NCBI GenBank assembly: GCA_002414665.1
Contig: DIAF01000026.1
Span: 14,750-69,472 of the forward strand
From: Halieaceae bacterium UBA5085
Lineage (GTDB): Bacteria; Pseudomonadota; Gammaproteobacteria; Pseudomonadales; Halieaceae
Length of the DNA: 54,723 bases
Direction of reading: 5' to 3'
Shown: positions 26,564 to 33,668 of the stretch, piece by piece
Position numbering within the stretch: the stretch's first letter is position 1
How the letters are laid out: every line of letters begins with the position of its first letter
Translations under genes and position numbers: made by a program
Notes under the pieces: model-generated
The model's input: the letters and a program-made list of their open reading frames with translations, nothing else
Told to the model about the DNA's origin: nothing
The model's database searches: none

Positions 26564-28249
26564 TCAGCCGTTTACGCGCAACACCCCGTAACCATAAACA
26601 TCATCGCGCCCGGGCACGCCCTCGTCCTGCACACTGCTCAGCAGTGCTTCCCGAACATCCTCATAAGGCGACAGCAGACGCAAGCGAGCAGCGGCGGTGG
26701 CCACAAACGGCACGGCAAAGGACGTGCCCGAGGAGGTGGCATAGCCACCGCCTGACCGCGCATGCAACAGACCCACACCCGGCGCCGCCAGATCAACATA
26801 GTCTCCGCGGTTCGCCAGCCTGAATACGCGCCCGTGGGCATCGACCGCCGTCACGGCCATGACCGAGGGATAGGCGGCCGGATACATGGGCTTCGCCATG
26901 GGACCACCGTTCCCTGCTGCGGCGAGAATCAGCACGCCGCGTGAGGCAGCGCGGCTCAGCGCTTTCTCCAGCAGGCGATTGGGCGGCCCCGCCAGAGAGA
27001 TGTTGACCACATCAACGCCGGATGAGATCAACCAGTCAAGTGCCCGCACCAGACTCACCGTACTGGCAATTTCACCGCGCGCCGCATCCTGCTCGAACAC
27101 TGCGGCGGCGTAGAGTTCTGCACTGGGCGCGAGGCCCAGGTAGTCCGCATCCCGGCCGGTAAAAATGGACGCAATGGCGGTGCCGTGGAAGGCCGGCAAC
27201 GTGGCCCCTTCCGTGGCGAACGCGCGGCTGTGGATATTGGCCTTTTGCAGCGCAGGGTGCGCGGTATCCACCAGACTGTCGATCATACCCAGACGCAGCG
27301 CCAGATCATCCATCCCGGCAGGAAAATGCAATACATTGCGCGGTCTCGCGCCTTCGACGGTGTGGTGCACCGGTGCACTTGCCGTGTAAATGTGGTTCAA
27401 ATCCACTTCGGCGCGCCCGCGCCCCACCACATCGATGACACCTTCGCGCACATCATAGATTTCAAAACTGGAGGGAGCTTCCACCTCAGCCAGTAGCAGC
27501 CCCATACCCGGCAAGTCTGTCACCCGGTCGAACAGGTACCCCTTGACTGCCAGTTCGTCAAACACCTCGGGCTCCGCCATGACCAGCCACTGCTGCGTCT
27601 TGATGCGCGCCTCATCGATCTCCAACTGGCTTTCGAGATCCTCGAGTACAGTAGCGATTTCGATTTCCAGACGGTCTTCTATCGCCAACGCGATGCCGAC
27701 CTCAACCTCCCCTTCGACCGAAGCGGCGACAGTCTGCTCGACGGTTTCTTCAACCGAATTTTCCACCGCACTGGCAACACTCTGCTCAACCGAGGTTTCT
27801 ACGGAATCTTCCACCGCACCCGCCACCGATTCTTCAACCGTGCTTTCGACGGCATCTTCCACCGACTCTTCCACACTGTCGGCAACTGTCTCCTCGACCG
27901 ATTTCTCCACCGAATCGTCGATCGTTTCCTCAATGGAATCCTCGATGGAATCCTCGATGGTTTCACCGACCGCCTGGTCAACGGCAACCTCGAGTTCTTC
28001 CTCGATATTCTCGACCACTTCCTCTTCAACGTTTTCCGCGACTTCCTCTTCGATGGATTCTTCGAGATACTCCTCGAACTCCTCTTCATCGAGGCAGCAG
28101 GGGACCTGCGCAAGCACCGGAGTCGGCGCCAACGCGAACAGTACAGTGGCGAGCGTACAGGCCGGGAGGGACAGCAACGCCGCCCGCGCCATGCAGCGCG
28201 CTGCGAGTGCCATACACTCAAAAGGGGACATTACGGTAGACTGTCGCAC
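26564..28249 (-). CDS. Secreted S8 (subtilisin-like) serine protease with N-terminal tetrad-repeat domain (561 aa, GTG start)
   Basis: Residues 1-47 are a signal peptide with a long n-region (core ALLSLPACTLATVLFALAP, cleavage near VLA-Q). Residues 58-202 form an acidic repeat with a hydrophobic residue at every fourth position. A spacer of about 100 residues follows, then the S8 domain. Predicted triad: Asp324 (GMIDSLVD), His355 (FHGTAIASI) and Ser510 (SSGTSFAVP), with oxyanion Asn447 (AAAGNGGP). The domain is complete and active-looking and ends the protein. GTG 28249 has an ideal GGAGGG site 8 nt upstream and lies about 34 nt after a predicted ECF promoter start; ATG codons at 28231, 28213 and 28192 are alternatives. 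It is divergent from an ECF sigma/anti-sigma pair. Confidence 0.92.
   Translation of the reverse strand: MRQSTVMSPFECMALAARCMARAALLSLPACTLATVLFALAPTPVLAQVPCCLDEEEFEEYLEESIEEEVAENVEEEVVENIEEELEVAVDQAVGETIEDSIEDSIEETIDDSVEKSVEETVADSVEESVEDAVESTVEESVAGAVEDSVETSVEQSVASAVENSVEETVEQTVAASVEGEVEVGIALAIEDRLEIEIATVLEDLESQLEIDEARIKTQQWLVMAEPEVFDELAVKGYLFDRVTDLPGMGLLLAEVEAPSSFEIYDVREGVIDVVGRGRAEVDLNHIYTASAPVHHTVEGARPRNVLHFPAGMDDLALRLGMIDSLVDTAHPALQKANIHSRAFATEGATLPAFHGTAIASIFTGRDADYLGLAPSAELYAAAVFEQDAARGEIASTVSLVRALDWLISSGVDVVNISLAGPPNRLLEKALSRAASRGVLILAAAGNGGPMAKPMYPAAYPSVMAVTAVDAHGRVFRLANRGDYVDLAAPGVGLLHARSGGGYATSSGTSFAVPFVATAAARLRLLSPYEDVREALLSSVQDEGVPGRDDVYGYGVLRVNG
27644..28078 (-). repeat. Tetrapeptide-repeat coding region of the S8 protease
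   Basis: This stretch encodes residues 58-202 of the protease. Every fourth residue from Phe58 to Leu202 is F, L, I or V: 37 consecutive positions without an exception. The intervening residues are mostly E, D, S, T and A, with units such as SVEE, SVED, AVES, TVEE, SIED and TIDD. At DNA level this is a degenerate 12-bp repeat; two copies at 27934-27957 are identical (TGGAATCCTCGA), suggesting growth by unit duplication. Confidence 0.9.
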
Positions 28250-28289
28250 AGCTTTCACCCTCCACATGGCCAATGCCATCTATAGTAAA

Positions 28290-28314
28290 GACGAATCATA
28301 GCGCGATTAATTCC
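28290..28314 (-). promoter_or_regulatory. Predicted ECF sigma promoter for the S8 protease
   Basis: On the minus strand GGAAT (28314-28310) and CGTC (28293-28290) are separated by 16 bp. This is the classic ECF promoter shape, -35 GGAAC-like and -10 CGTC. The expected transcript start is near 28283, about 34 nt before the GTG start of the protease. It mirrors the element in front of the sigma gene. Confidence 0.6.
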
Positions 28315-28321
28315 CCCAAAT

Positions 28322-28347
28322 GGAATAGAATCCGGCGGCTAATCGTC
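28322..28347 (+). promoter_or_regulatory. Predicted autoregulatory ECF promoter of the sigma gene
   Basis: GGAAT at 28322-28326 and CGTC at 28344-28347 are separated by 17 bp, giving an expected transcript start about 15 nt before the sigma ATG at 28369. The same two boxes occur divergently 8 bp away for the protease gene. ECF genes commonly autoregulate through such promoters. Confidence 0.6.
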
Positions 28348-28368
28348 ATCTCCAGTAACAGGATCATT

Positions 28369-28866
28369 ATGCCATCGCTGAGCCACTCACAGCGAGAAGT
28401 TCTGATGGCAGAACTGGGCAATTTGCGTCGGTTCTGCCTGTCACTTAGCGGAACGTCGGCTGACGCTGACGATCTGCTGCAGATGACTGTAGAGCGCATC
28501 CTGGAAAAGGGTATGCCCGATGACGCCGACGCGGCGAAATGGGCATACCGGGTGTGCAGGAACGCCTGGATTGATGAACTTCGCTCACGCGAAGTCCGCC
28601 AGCGTTACCCGCTACAGATGGCATGGGACACCGATGAGGCGCCGTCGGCCGAAGACGACGCAGACAGCGAACGTGCGCTGGAGGCCGTTGCAGTGGCGCT
28701 TGATGCCTTGCCGCCCGAGCAGCGCATGGCCCTGTCGCTGGTTGCGGTGGAAGGCAAGAGTTATGCCGAGGCCGCCGACATATTGGAGGTGCCCGTCGGC
28801 ACCATCATGAGCAGAGTGGCCCGGGCGAGGGCTCAGCTGCTGAAAAACCGGGAGACCCCGGAATGA
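28369..28866 (+). CDS. ECF RNA polymerase sigma factor (165 aa)
   Basis: Region 2 runs from about residue 10 to 75 (LRRFCLSLSGTSADADDLLQ, WAYRVCRNAWIDELRSREVR) and region 4 from about 105 to 160 (LDALPPEQRMALSLVAVEG, then YAEAADILEVPVGTIMSRVARA). No region 3 is present, as expected for group 4 sigma factors. The ATG at 28369 has a CAGGA site and begins just after the predicted promoter. The anti-sigma gene follows within 20 nt. The two predicted ECF promoters in the divergent region suggest it controls itself and the S8 protease. Confidence 0.93.
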   Translation: MPSLSHSQREVLMAELGNLRRFCLSLSGTSADADDLLQMTVERILEKGMPDDADAAKWAYRVCRNAWIDELRSREVRQRYPLQMAWDTDEAPSAEDDADSERALEAVAVALDALPPEQRMALSLVAVEGKSYAEAADILEVPVGTIMSRVARARAQLLKNRETPE

Positions 28867-28885
28867 GGACGATGTGAAAGGCAAC

Positions 28886-29614
28886 ATGACAGATCAGGAC
28901 TGGGAAATACTGTCAGCATACCTGGACGGCGAGCTGCCGCCCGCAGAATGCGCAGCCTGCGAGCGCCGTATTGCACAGGATCCCGCCCTCGCGGCCAGTC
29001 TGGACGCGATGCGGGCACTGCAGGCAGAACTGCGCGGGACGCTGCATACCGCGGCCGCCCGGCAACCCATGCCTGACCGGGTCAGCGCGCTGCTGGAGAA
29101 CGCCCCGGTGCGGATTCAAACGCAACCCCATCGCCTGCATCGATTCACCCCCAACAAAGCGCGTGGTTTCGCCGTTGCGGCATCGCTGGCGGCGGCAGCG
29201 GCACTGCTTCTGGTGCCCCAGTGGCAGGCAGAACAGCAGAGCAGCAGCGGCGCAGTGCTTTCCGCAGCGCTGGAACAGCTCCCTTCGCGTGCCGAAGGCT
29301 GGGAAACACTGGCCGATGGCAGCAGGTTGCGTCCGGTACTGAGCTTCCCCAACCTTGAAGGCAGCTGGTGCCGGGAGTACCTCCTGGCCGACGAGACGCA
29401 AACCATTCGCGGTGTTGCCTGCCGTGATGATGGACACTGGGAAACCCGCGTTGCCGCGGTGCAAACCTCCCTGCAGGACGGTGCTGCAGACGCCTACCGT
29501 CCCGCCAGCGCAGCGGACAGTGATCCCGTCGCCACCTTCGTGGAGAGCAATGCGAGTGGCGATGCGGCAAGTGCGAAAAGAGAAGCAGGGCTTATTACCA
29601 GAAGCTGGCAATAA
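28886..29614 (+). CDS. Membrane anti-sigma factor (242 aa)
   Basis: The N-terminus DWEILSAYLDGELPPAECAACERRIAQDP is the anti-sigma domain that sequesters ECF sigma factors. It has a C-x2-C pair, but the His of the classic zinc-binding HxxxCxxC motif is missing. One membrane helix (GFAVAASLAAAAALLLVP) lies near residues 90-110. The periplasmic part of about 130 residues (VLSFPNLEGSWCREYLLADE, IRGVACRDDGHWETRV) has two cysteines and looks like a folded sensor. A GTG at 28874 with a GAGG site is an alternative start. Signal release probably needs regulated proteolysis or ligand binding; the divergent S8 protease is a candidate partner (inference). Confidence 0.88.
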   Translation: MTDQDWEILSAYLDGELPPAECAACERRIAQDPALAASLDAMRALQAELRGTLHTAAARQPMPDRVSALLENAPVRIQTQPHRLHRFTPNKARGFAVAASLAAAAALLLVPQWQAEQQSSSGAVLSAALEQLPSRAEGWETLADGSRLRPVLSFPNLEGSWCREYLLADETQTIRGVACRDDGHWETRVAAVQTSLQDGAADAYRPASAADSDPVATFVESNASGDAASAKREAGLITRSWQ

Positions 29615-29620
29615 ACCCTG
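29586..29620. terminator. Long imperfect hairpin at the end of the anti-sigma gene
   Basis: Two 16-nt arms pair at 14 positions around a 3-nt loop: CAGGG-C-TTATT-A-CCAG, AAG, CTGG-C-AATAA-A-CCCTG. It spans the anti-sigma stop codon. There is no adjacent T-tract, so it may stabilise the 3' end or act as a pause rather than a standard terminator. Confidence 0.5.
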
Positions 29621-29917
29621 TAGTTCCAGGGCTGGGGGGCTAGCGTTCCCCATCCTGTCCTGAGGCGTTGAACCTCCCCTCCCCTTTACATCCAGCCGGT
29701 TGGTTAGCACCTTCTGTGCGCTCAGGTTCAGCGGACTTTCAACGAAAATGGAGGCTGACGGGGAAGGCCGCGTAATCCGGTGCATGCGCATCCTGATTAC
29801 TACCCAAACGGCACTTCGCCGCCCCCTCAAAGTAGTGTTTCACTCCACTTTCAAACCTAAGACGTCTGGCAGCTGCCGCTTATTCCCCCGAACAGGTATT
29901 TTTTTTGCACTTGCCCC
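29621..29917. other. Intergenic stretch without a recognisable gene
   Basis: About 300 bp lie between the anti-sigma gene and the convergent SIMPL gene. I see no credible coding frame. A run of eight T at 29899-29906 (plus strand) follows only weak dyad symmetry, so I do not call a terminator there. Confidence 0.5.
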
Positions 29918-30640
29918 TCACTGCTCCAGGGCCAGTACAACACTGACCGTCACCCGGTAGCTGTTTTCACCGCCGGCAATGGGCACGGCATCGGCCATCA
30001 CCATCTCTGCTCGCGCCATCATCATCGGGCGGGGCTGATAGGATTGCTCCGAGATGTCGAGAATGGCGCCGAGGCTCACGTTGGCCGCAGCGGCCAGGGT
30101 TCGGGCCCGAGCCAGGGCGTCCTGCATAGCGGCGGTGCGCGCTGCGGTGACCGCGGCAGCGGGATCGTCGTTGAGAAACTGTATACCGCCACCCTGGTTC
30201 ACCCCCAACCGCACCGACATATCGATAATCGCGCCCAGACGGTCGAGCTCACGCACACGCACGCTGAGCCCGTTGCTCACGGTGTACCCAACGATACGCG
30301 GTATGGGCGGCTCGCCCTTGACCTGCGCCGGTTCATCGCGGTATCGAGGGTGGATGGAAAACTGTTCGGTTTGCAGGTCACGTTCGTCAACACCGGCCTT
30401 GCGCATGGCCGCCAGGACATCGCGCATCGCCCGGGAGGTTTCCTCGAGAGCCTGTGCGGCAGTCGGCGCATCCCGCGCCACGGCCAGGGACAACAGCGCC
30501 ATGTCCGGGGGCAGGGTTGCCACCCCTTCACCGGTCACGCGGATCTGCGGATAGGGGCGATCCTCCGCCGCGACAGGCATGTGAGGGAACAACAGCAGCA
30601 GGGCAAGCAGGCACTGAATACTGCGCGGCAGGTTTTTCAT
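29918..30640 (-). CDS. SIMPL domain (DUF541) periplasmic protein (240 aa)
   Basis: A signal peptide (residues 1-25, LLALLLLFPHMPVAAE) is followed by the SIMPL pattern: IRVTGEGVATLPPDMALLSL, DVLAAMRKAGVDERDLQTEQ, SIHPRYR, GYTVSNGLSVRVRELDRLG and a tail with SYRVTVSVVLALEQ. Proteins of this family are exported, and E. coli YggE is linked to reduced oxidative damage; the biochemical role is unresolved. GGGAG precedes the ATG. It lies downstream of the histidine kinase gene in the same direction, with a 36 nt gap, so read-through from that operon is possible. Confidence 0.88.
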   Translation of the reverse strand: MKNLPRSIQCLLALLLLFPHMPVAAEDRPYPQIRVTGEGVATLPPDMALLSLAVARDAPTAAQALEETSRAMRDVLAAMRKAGVDERDLQTEQFSIHPRYRDEPAQVKGEPPIPRIVGYTVSNGLSVRVRELDRLGAIIDMSVRLGVNQGGGIQFLNDDPAAAVTAARTAAMQDALARARTLAAAANVSLGAILDISEQSYQPRPMMMARAEMVMADAVPIAGGENSYRVTVSVVLALEQ

Positions 30641-30676
30641 AGTGATTTCTCCCTTCGTTTACGACGACTCTGGCAA

Positions 30677-32005
30677 TCAATCAAAGCGCAGGCGGACACG
30701 TGCGCCACCCTGACCGCCGGAGTCAATGGTCAGGCTGCCCTGATAACTCGCGGCAATGTCTGCGGTTACCGACAGCCCGATGCCCTGTCCCTCGCCGCGG
30801 CTGTCGGCACGAAAACCGCGCTGCAGGATAGCCCTGCAGAGTGCCGGGGCTACGCCGGGCCCATCGTCCTCGACGATGATGTCCAGTGGATGTTCCTCGC
30901 CCCCGGCGGCACTGATACGAATGCGTTGCTGCGCGTACTTGCAGGCATTGTCCATCAGGTTGCCCAGCATCTCCATCAGGTCGCGCTCGTCTCCGCGGAA
31001 GGTACAGCCAGCCTCCACCAGCAGCTGAATGTCGATCGCGCGACCCGCATAGACTTTCAACAGGCTGCAGCGCAACCGTTCAAGCACCGGCGCCACGGGG
31101 ACGCGTTGCAGCAGACGGGCGCCACCGCCCGTCGCCCGCTGCAACTGATAACTCACGATTTCTTCCATGCGATCGATCTGTTCCGAGACCACATCGCAGT
31201 AATCCCCGGCCTGTGGATCTGCTGTCCTGATCACCGCCAGCGGCGTTTTCAGGCTGTGCGCAAGATCGCCCAGGGTGCGCCGCACCCGTTCGCGTCGCTG
31301 TTGTTCGCCCTGTAAAAGAGTATTGAGGTTATGTGTGAGCACCTCCACCTCTCGCGGGTAAGGGCGCTGCAGCAGGGCCGTTTCGCCGGCCTCCAGGCGC
31401 GCAATGTCAACCGCCAGCGCGCGCAAGGGACGCAGGCCCCAGCCGAGAATCAGCAGTTGGCATCCCAGCAGGGCGAGTGCAGAGCCGCCGAGCCAGAGCA
31501 GCAGGCTGCGGCGGTACTGCGCCAGATCGGCTTCGATCGGCGCAGTGGTCTCAAGCACCGTGAAGCGCAGGGGCACGTCCGACCCGGAAGCCGTCTCCCA
31601 GATCACCTGCAGCGAAACCCTCAGCAGCCCGTTTACCCGGGAACTGGCCGTGCCGCCCGGACGCAGTGGCGGCACGGCGAGGGGAATATGGCCGAGGTCC
31701 AGGCTCAGCGTGGAGCGCGACGACCAGAGGATAGTTCCGTCAGCGTCACTTATCACGGCGTAGAACCCTGAACCCGGCTGTGCTAGACGCGGCTCCAGCA
31801 AGTCAGCAGGCATTTCGAGCACCGCGTCGAACTCTGCCTGTGCCAGCAGGTTGAGCAATTGCAATTCCAGGCGCTCGGCCTGGGCGGCCTCTATGCTGAG
31901 GCGATGGCTGCGCTCGAGATACCAGCCGGTGGCCCCCAGGAACACGGGCAGAATCAGGGCACTGGCAAGAGACAGGCGTGCCGCGAGAGACAGCCCCGAT
32001 CTCAC
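30677..32005 (-). CDS. Sensor histidine kinase, PhoQ-like (442 aa)
   Basis: Two membrane helices (about residues 5-30 and 165-185) flank a periplasmic sensor of about 130 residues. HAMP and dimerisation regions follow with phospho-acceptor His250 in GDLAHSLKTPLAVI. The ATPase domain shows the N box NLMDNACKYAQQ, the G1 box EDDGPGV and the G2 region GEGQGIGLSVTADIA. Domain order and the HSLKTPLA motif resemble PhoQ of gammaproteobacteria. Its start overlaps the regulator stop by 4 bp. Context with a PepSY protein and a histidine-rich secreted protein suggests sensing of a cation, peptide or envelope cue (inference). Confidence 0.92.
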   Translation of the reverse strand: MRSGLSLAARLSLASALILPVFLGATGWYLERSHRLSIEAAQAERLELQLLNLLAQAEFDAVLEMPADLLEPRLAQPGSGFYAVISDADGTILWSSRSTLSLDLGHIPLAVPPLRPGGTASSRVNGLLRVSLQVIWETASGSDVPLRFTVLETTAPIEADLAQYRRSLLLWLGGSALALLGCQLLILGWGLRPLRALAVDIARLEAGETALLQRPYPREVEVLTHNLNTLLQGEQQRRERVRRTLGDLAHSLKTPLAVIRTADPQAGDYCDVVSEQIDRMEEIVSYQLQRATGGGARLLQRVPVAPVLERLRCSLLKVYAGRAIDIQLLVEAGCTFRGDERDLMEMLGNLMDNACKYAQQRIRISAAGGEEHPLDIIVEDDGPGVAPALCRAILQRGFRADSRGEGQGIGLSVTADIAASYQGSLTIDSGGQGGARVRLRFD

Positions 32006-32685
32006 TCGGTCACCGGCACAAGCGCGAAGCGGTAGCCGGCGCCACGCACCGTTTCGATGGGCTGCAGGTGGCCCTGCGGGTCCAGCTTGCGTCGCAGACG
32101 GCCTACAAAGACCTCGATAACATTGCTGTCGCGGTCGTGCTCCTGCTCATAGAGGTGTTCGGTGAGTTCTGTTTTCGAAACCACCGTACCCGCGCGATGT
32201 GCCAGGTAGGCAAGCGTGTTGTATTCAAAGGCCGTCAGTTCCAGCACGGCGCCGTCAACGGTCACCGTGCGCGCACTGTAGTCAATTGCGATGGCGCCAT
32301 AGTCCACCCGCTCGGTGATGCGACCAGAGACCCGCCGAAGCAGGGCGTTCACGCGCGCCTCGAGCTCCTCCAGATAGAACGGCTTGGTGACGTAATCGTC
32401 CGCGCCAGCCTCCAGCCCCTGTACCTTTTCCTGCCAATCCGCTCTGGCGGTGAGAACGAGCACCGGAAAAGCGAGACCCATCGAACGCCAGCGCGCAATC
32501 AGTTCGATACCGGGCATATCCGGTAAACCGAGATCCACGATGGCCAGGTCACAAGGCAACTCGCGTGCCAGGTAATCCGCCTCAATGCCCCCTTGCGCCT
32601 CGCCGACCACCCAGCCCAGCGTGCTGAAGTGCCCGACAAGCCTCTGTCGCAGGCGGACATCGTCTTCAACTACCAGCATGCGCAA
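32002..32685 (-). CDS. OmpR-family response regulator, PhoP-like (227 aa)
   Basis: The receiver domain has the acidic pair in VVEDDVRL, phospho-acceptor Asp51 (AIVDLGLPDMPG) and Lys in GADDYVTKPF. A winged-helix domain follows from about residue 125, with LTAFEYNTLAYLAHRAG, SKTELTEHLYEQ and NVIEVFVGRLRRKL. It sits between the PepSY gene (3 nt gap) and the kinase gene (4 bp overlap). Regulators of this type bind direct repeats of about 6 bp at an 11-bp period, and two such repeats lie in the divergent region at 33089-33147. Confidence 0.95.
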   Translation of the reverse strand: MRMLVVEDDVRLRQRLVGHFSTLGWVVGEAQGGIEADYLARELPCDLAIVDLGLPDMPGIELIARWRSMGLAFPVLVLTARADWQEKVQGLEAGADDYVTKPFYLEELEARVNALLRRVSGRITERVDYGAIAIDYSARTVTVDGAVLELTAFEYNTLAYLAHRAGTVVSKTELTEHLYEQEHDRDSNVIEVFVGRLRRKLDPQGHLQPIETVRGAGYRFALVPVTE

Positions 32686-32688
32686 GGC

Positions 32689-32949
32689 TCAGCCCTTGAC
32701 CGTTACAGTGATTACCCGGCCCGAGTCGAGCAGCAGCTTCACCCGGTAGGCGTTACCCTGCCGCGACACGTTCAGGACCTTGCCACCATGTTGCGCGCGG
32801 GCCTTTGCGGCGGCCTCGCGCGGGGTCATGGTACTTTTCTGGGCGGCGGAACCCGCCTGCTGTGCCAGCACCGGCGTTGGCGCGCTCCAGCCACCAGCTA
32901 CCACCAGCAGGCATACAAGCAGCAGGAAAACCCGCAAACGATCACCCAT
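32689..32949 (-). CDS. Small exported PepSY-like protein (86 aa)
   Basis: A signal peptide (RLRVFLLLVCLLVVAGGWSA, then PTPVLAQ) precedes a short PepSY-like module: MTPREAAAKARAQHGGKVLN and YRVKLLLDSGRVITVTVKG. PepSY domains are periplasmic and often act as inhibitors or sensors next to two-component systems. The ATG at 32949 has a GAGGA site 5 nt upstream; longer in-frame starts up to 33132 run through the promoter region. First gene of the PepSY-regulator-kinase operon, with a predicted 5' leader of about 115 nt. Confidence 0.82.
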   Translation of the reverse strand: MGDRLRVFLLLVCLLVVAGGWSAPTPVLAQQAGSAAQKSTMTPREAAAKARAQHGGKVLNVSRQGNAYRVKLLLDSGRVITVTVKG

Positions 32950-33088
32950 ACCTGTCCTCACATGCGATTCGAATCCGGCCGCGACATGCCACCACAGGCA
33001 GGAGTGTGCCAGATGCCACACCCTCAGCGGTAGAGGCAATGCGGGTCGCAGCCAACACTCAGGAATTGCCGAGCATACGCACTGCAAG

Positions 33089-33105
33089 CTGAACCGTTGC
33101 TGAAC
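33089..33105 (-). promoter_or_regulatory. Direct-repeat regulator site for the PepSY operon (PhoP-box-like)
   Basis: On the minus strand GTTCAG-CAACG-GTTCAG gives two identical hexamers at an 11-bp period, like the sites bound by PhoP/OmpR-type regulators at a -35 position. A -10-like TATGCT (33077-33072) follows after 11 nt. The adjacent regulator is the obvious candidate ligand (inference). Confidence 0.55.
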
Positions 33106-33130
33106 AAGGCCCGCAAATGAACCGACTGTC

Positions 33131-33147
33131 ATTCAGGCGTGGTTCAG
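33131..33147 (+). promoter_or_regulatory. Direct-repeat regulator site for the histidine-rich protein gene
   Basis: ATTCAG-GCGTG-GTTCAG repeats the same hexamer at an 11-bp period on the plus strand. A -10-like CAATAT (33159-33164) begins 11 nt after the box, exactly the distance seen at the mirrored site for the PepSY operon. The gene start is 51 nt downstream of the box. Confidence 0.5.
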
Positions 33148-33198
33148 CCACGGGCATGCAATATCGCAGCTGCACCACCGGCAACCTGGAGTCACAGT

Positions 33199-33546
33199 AT
33201 GTATAAACACTTCGTTCTTCCCGCACTCTTCACACTGCTGACGGCTAACCCCGCTGCGGCGGGTCCCGCGCACAGCCACGGCGCCATAACCTACTATCAC
33301 AGTGCGGGTCATCCCGCCGCACTGCATCCCGCGCATCCACGCTATCGGGTTCCCGCACGCTGGCACCGGAACAACCACCACCAGCCCTGGTACGGCGCCA
33401 GACATCGCCATGACATAGACCACCGGTACACCGTCGGTGCGTTTGTGCTGGGTTCCGCGCTCACCTACAGTCTGATGCATGAACATCACGCCGCCACATG
33501 CCGCGAGCGCCACGACCACCCTGCGCGCTACGCACCACACCGGTAA
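33199..33546 (+). CDS. Histidine-rich secreted protein (115 aa)
   Basis: A signal peptide (MYKHFVLPALFTLLTANPAAA) precedes a mature region of about 94 residues with 18 histidines, plus many Arg, Pro, Tyr and Ala. Examples are HSHGAITYYHSAGH, RNNHHQPW, ARHRHDIDHRY and LMHEHH. A hydrophobic stretch YTVGAFVLGSALTYSLM sits near the C-terminal third. I recognise no family; similar composition occurs in periplasmic metal-binding proteins. The ATG has a GGAG site 7 nt upstream. It diverges from a PhoP/PhoQ-like operon and shares regulator-like boxes with it. A role in metal binding or buffering in the envelope is inference. Confidence 0.7.
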   Translation: MYKHFVLPALFTLLTANPAAAGPAHSHGAITYYHSAGHPAALHPAHPRYRVPARWHRNNHHQPWYGARHRHDIDHRYTVGAFVLGSALTYSLMHEHHAATCRERHDHPARYAPHR

Positions 33547-33571
33547 CCGCCGGCAAGAAACAGGAGACCTT

Positions 33572-33594
33572 GGGGGCAATCGCCCCCTTTTTTT
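33572..33594 (+). terminator. Rho-independent terminator after the histidine-rich protein gene
   Basis: GGGGGC (33572-33577), loop AATC, GCCCCC (33582-33587) and seven T (33588-33594) make a textbook intrinsic terminator 25 nt after the stop. It ends a monocistronic transcript before the amidohydrolase gene. Confidence 0.92.
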
Positions 33595-33668
33595 ATCGTT
33601 GCCTTTTCCTTCAACCCGGGTGGCCAGCAGGCTACACTCCTGTGCAGGCATTCACAGGAGACGCGCAC

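Noticed and set aside
27644..28078. Short tandem DNA repeats as a CRISPR array
   Set aside because: Units are 12 bp, in frame and coding, with no spacers of constant length.
27543..28301. Ser/Thr-rich low-complexity frame on the plus strand
   Set aside because: It is the mirror of the protease tetrad repeat; only the minus-strand reading has a signal peptide and catalytic domain.
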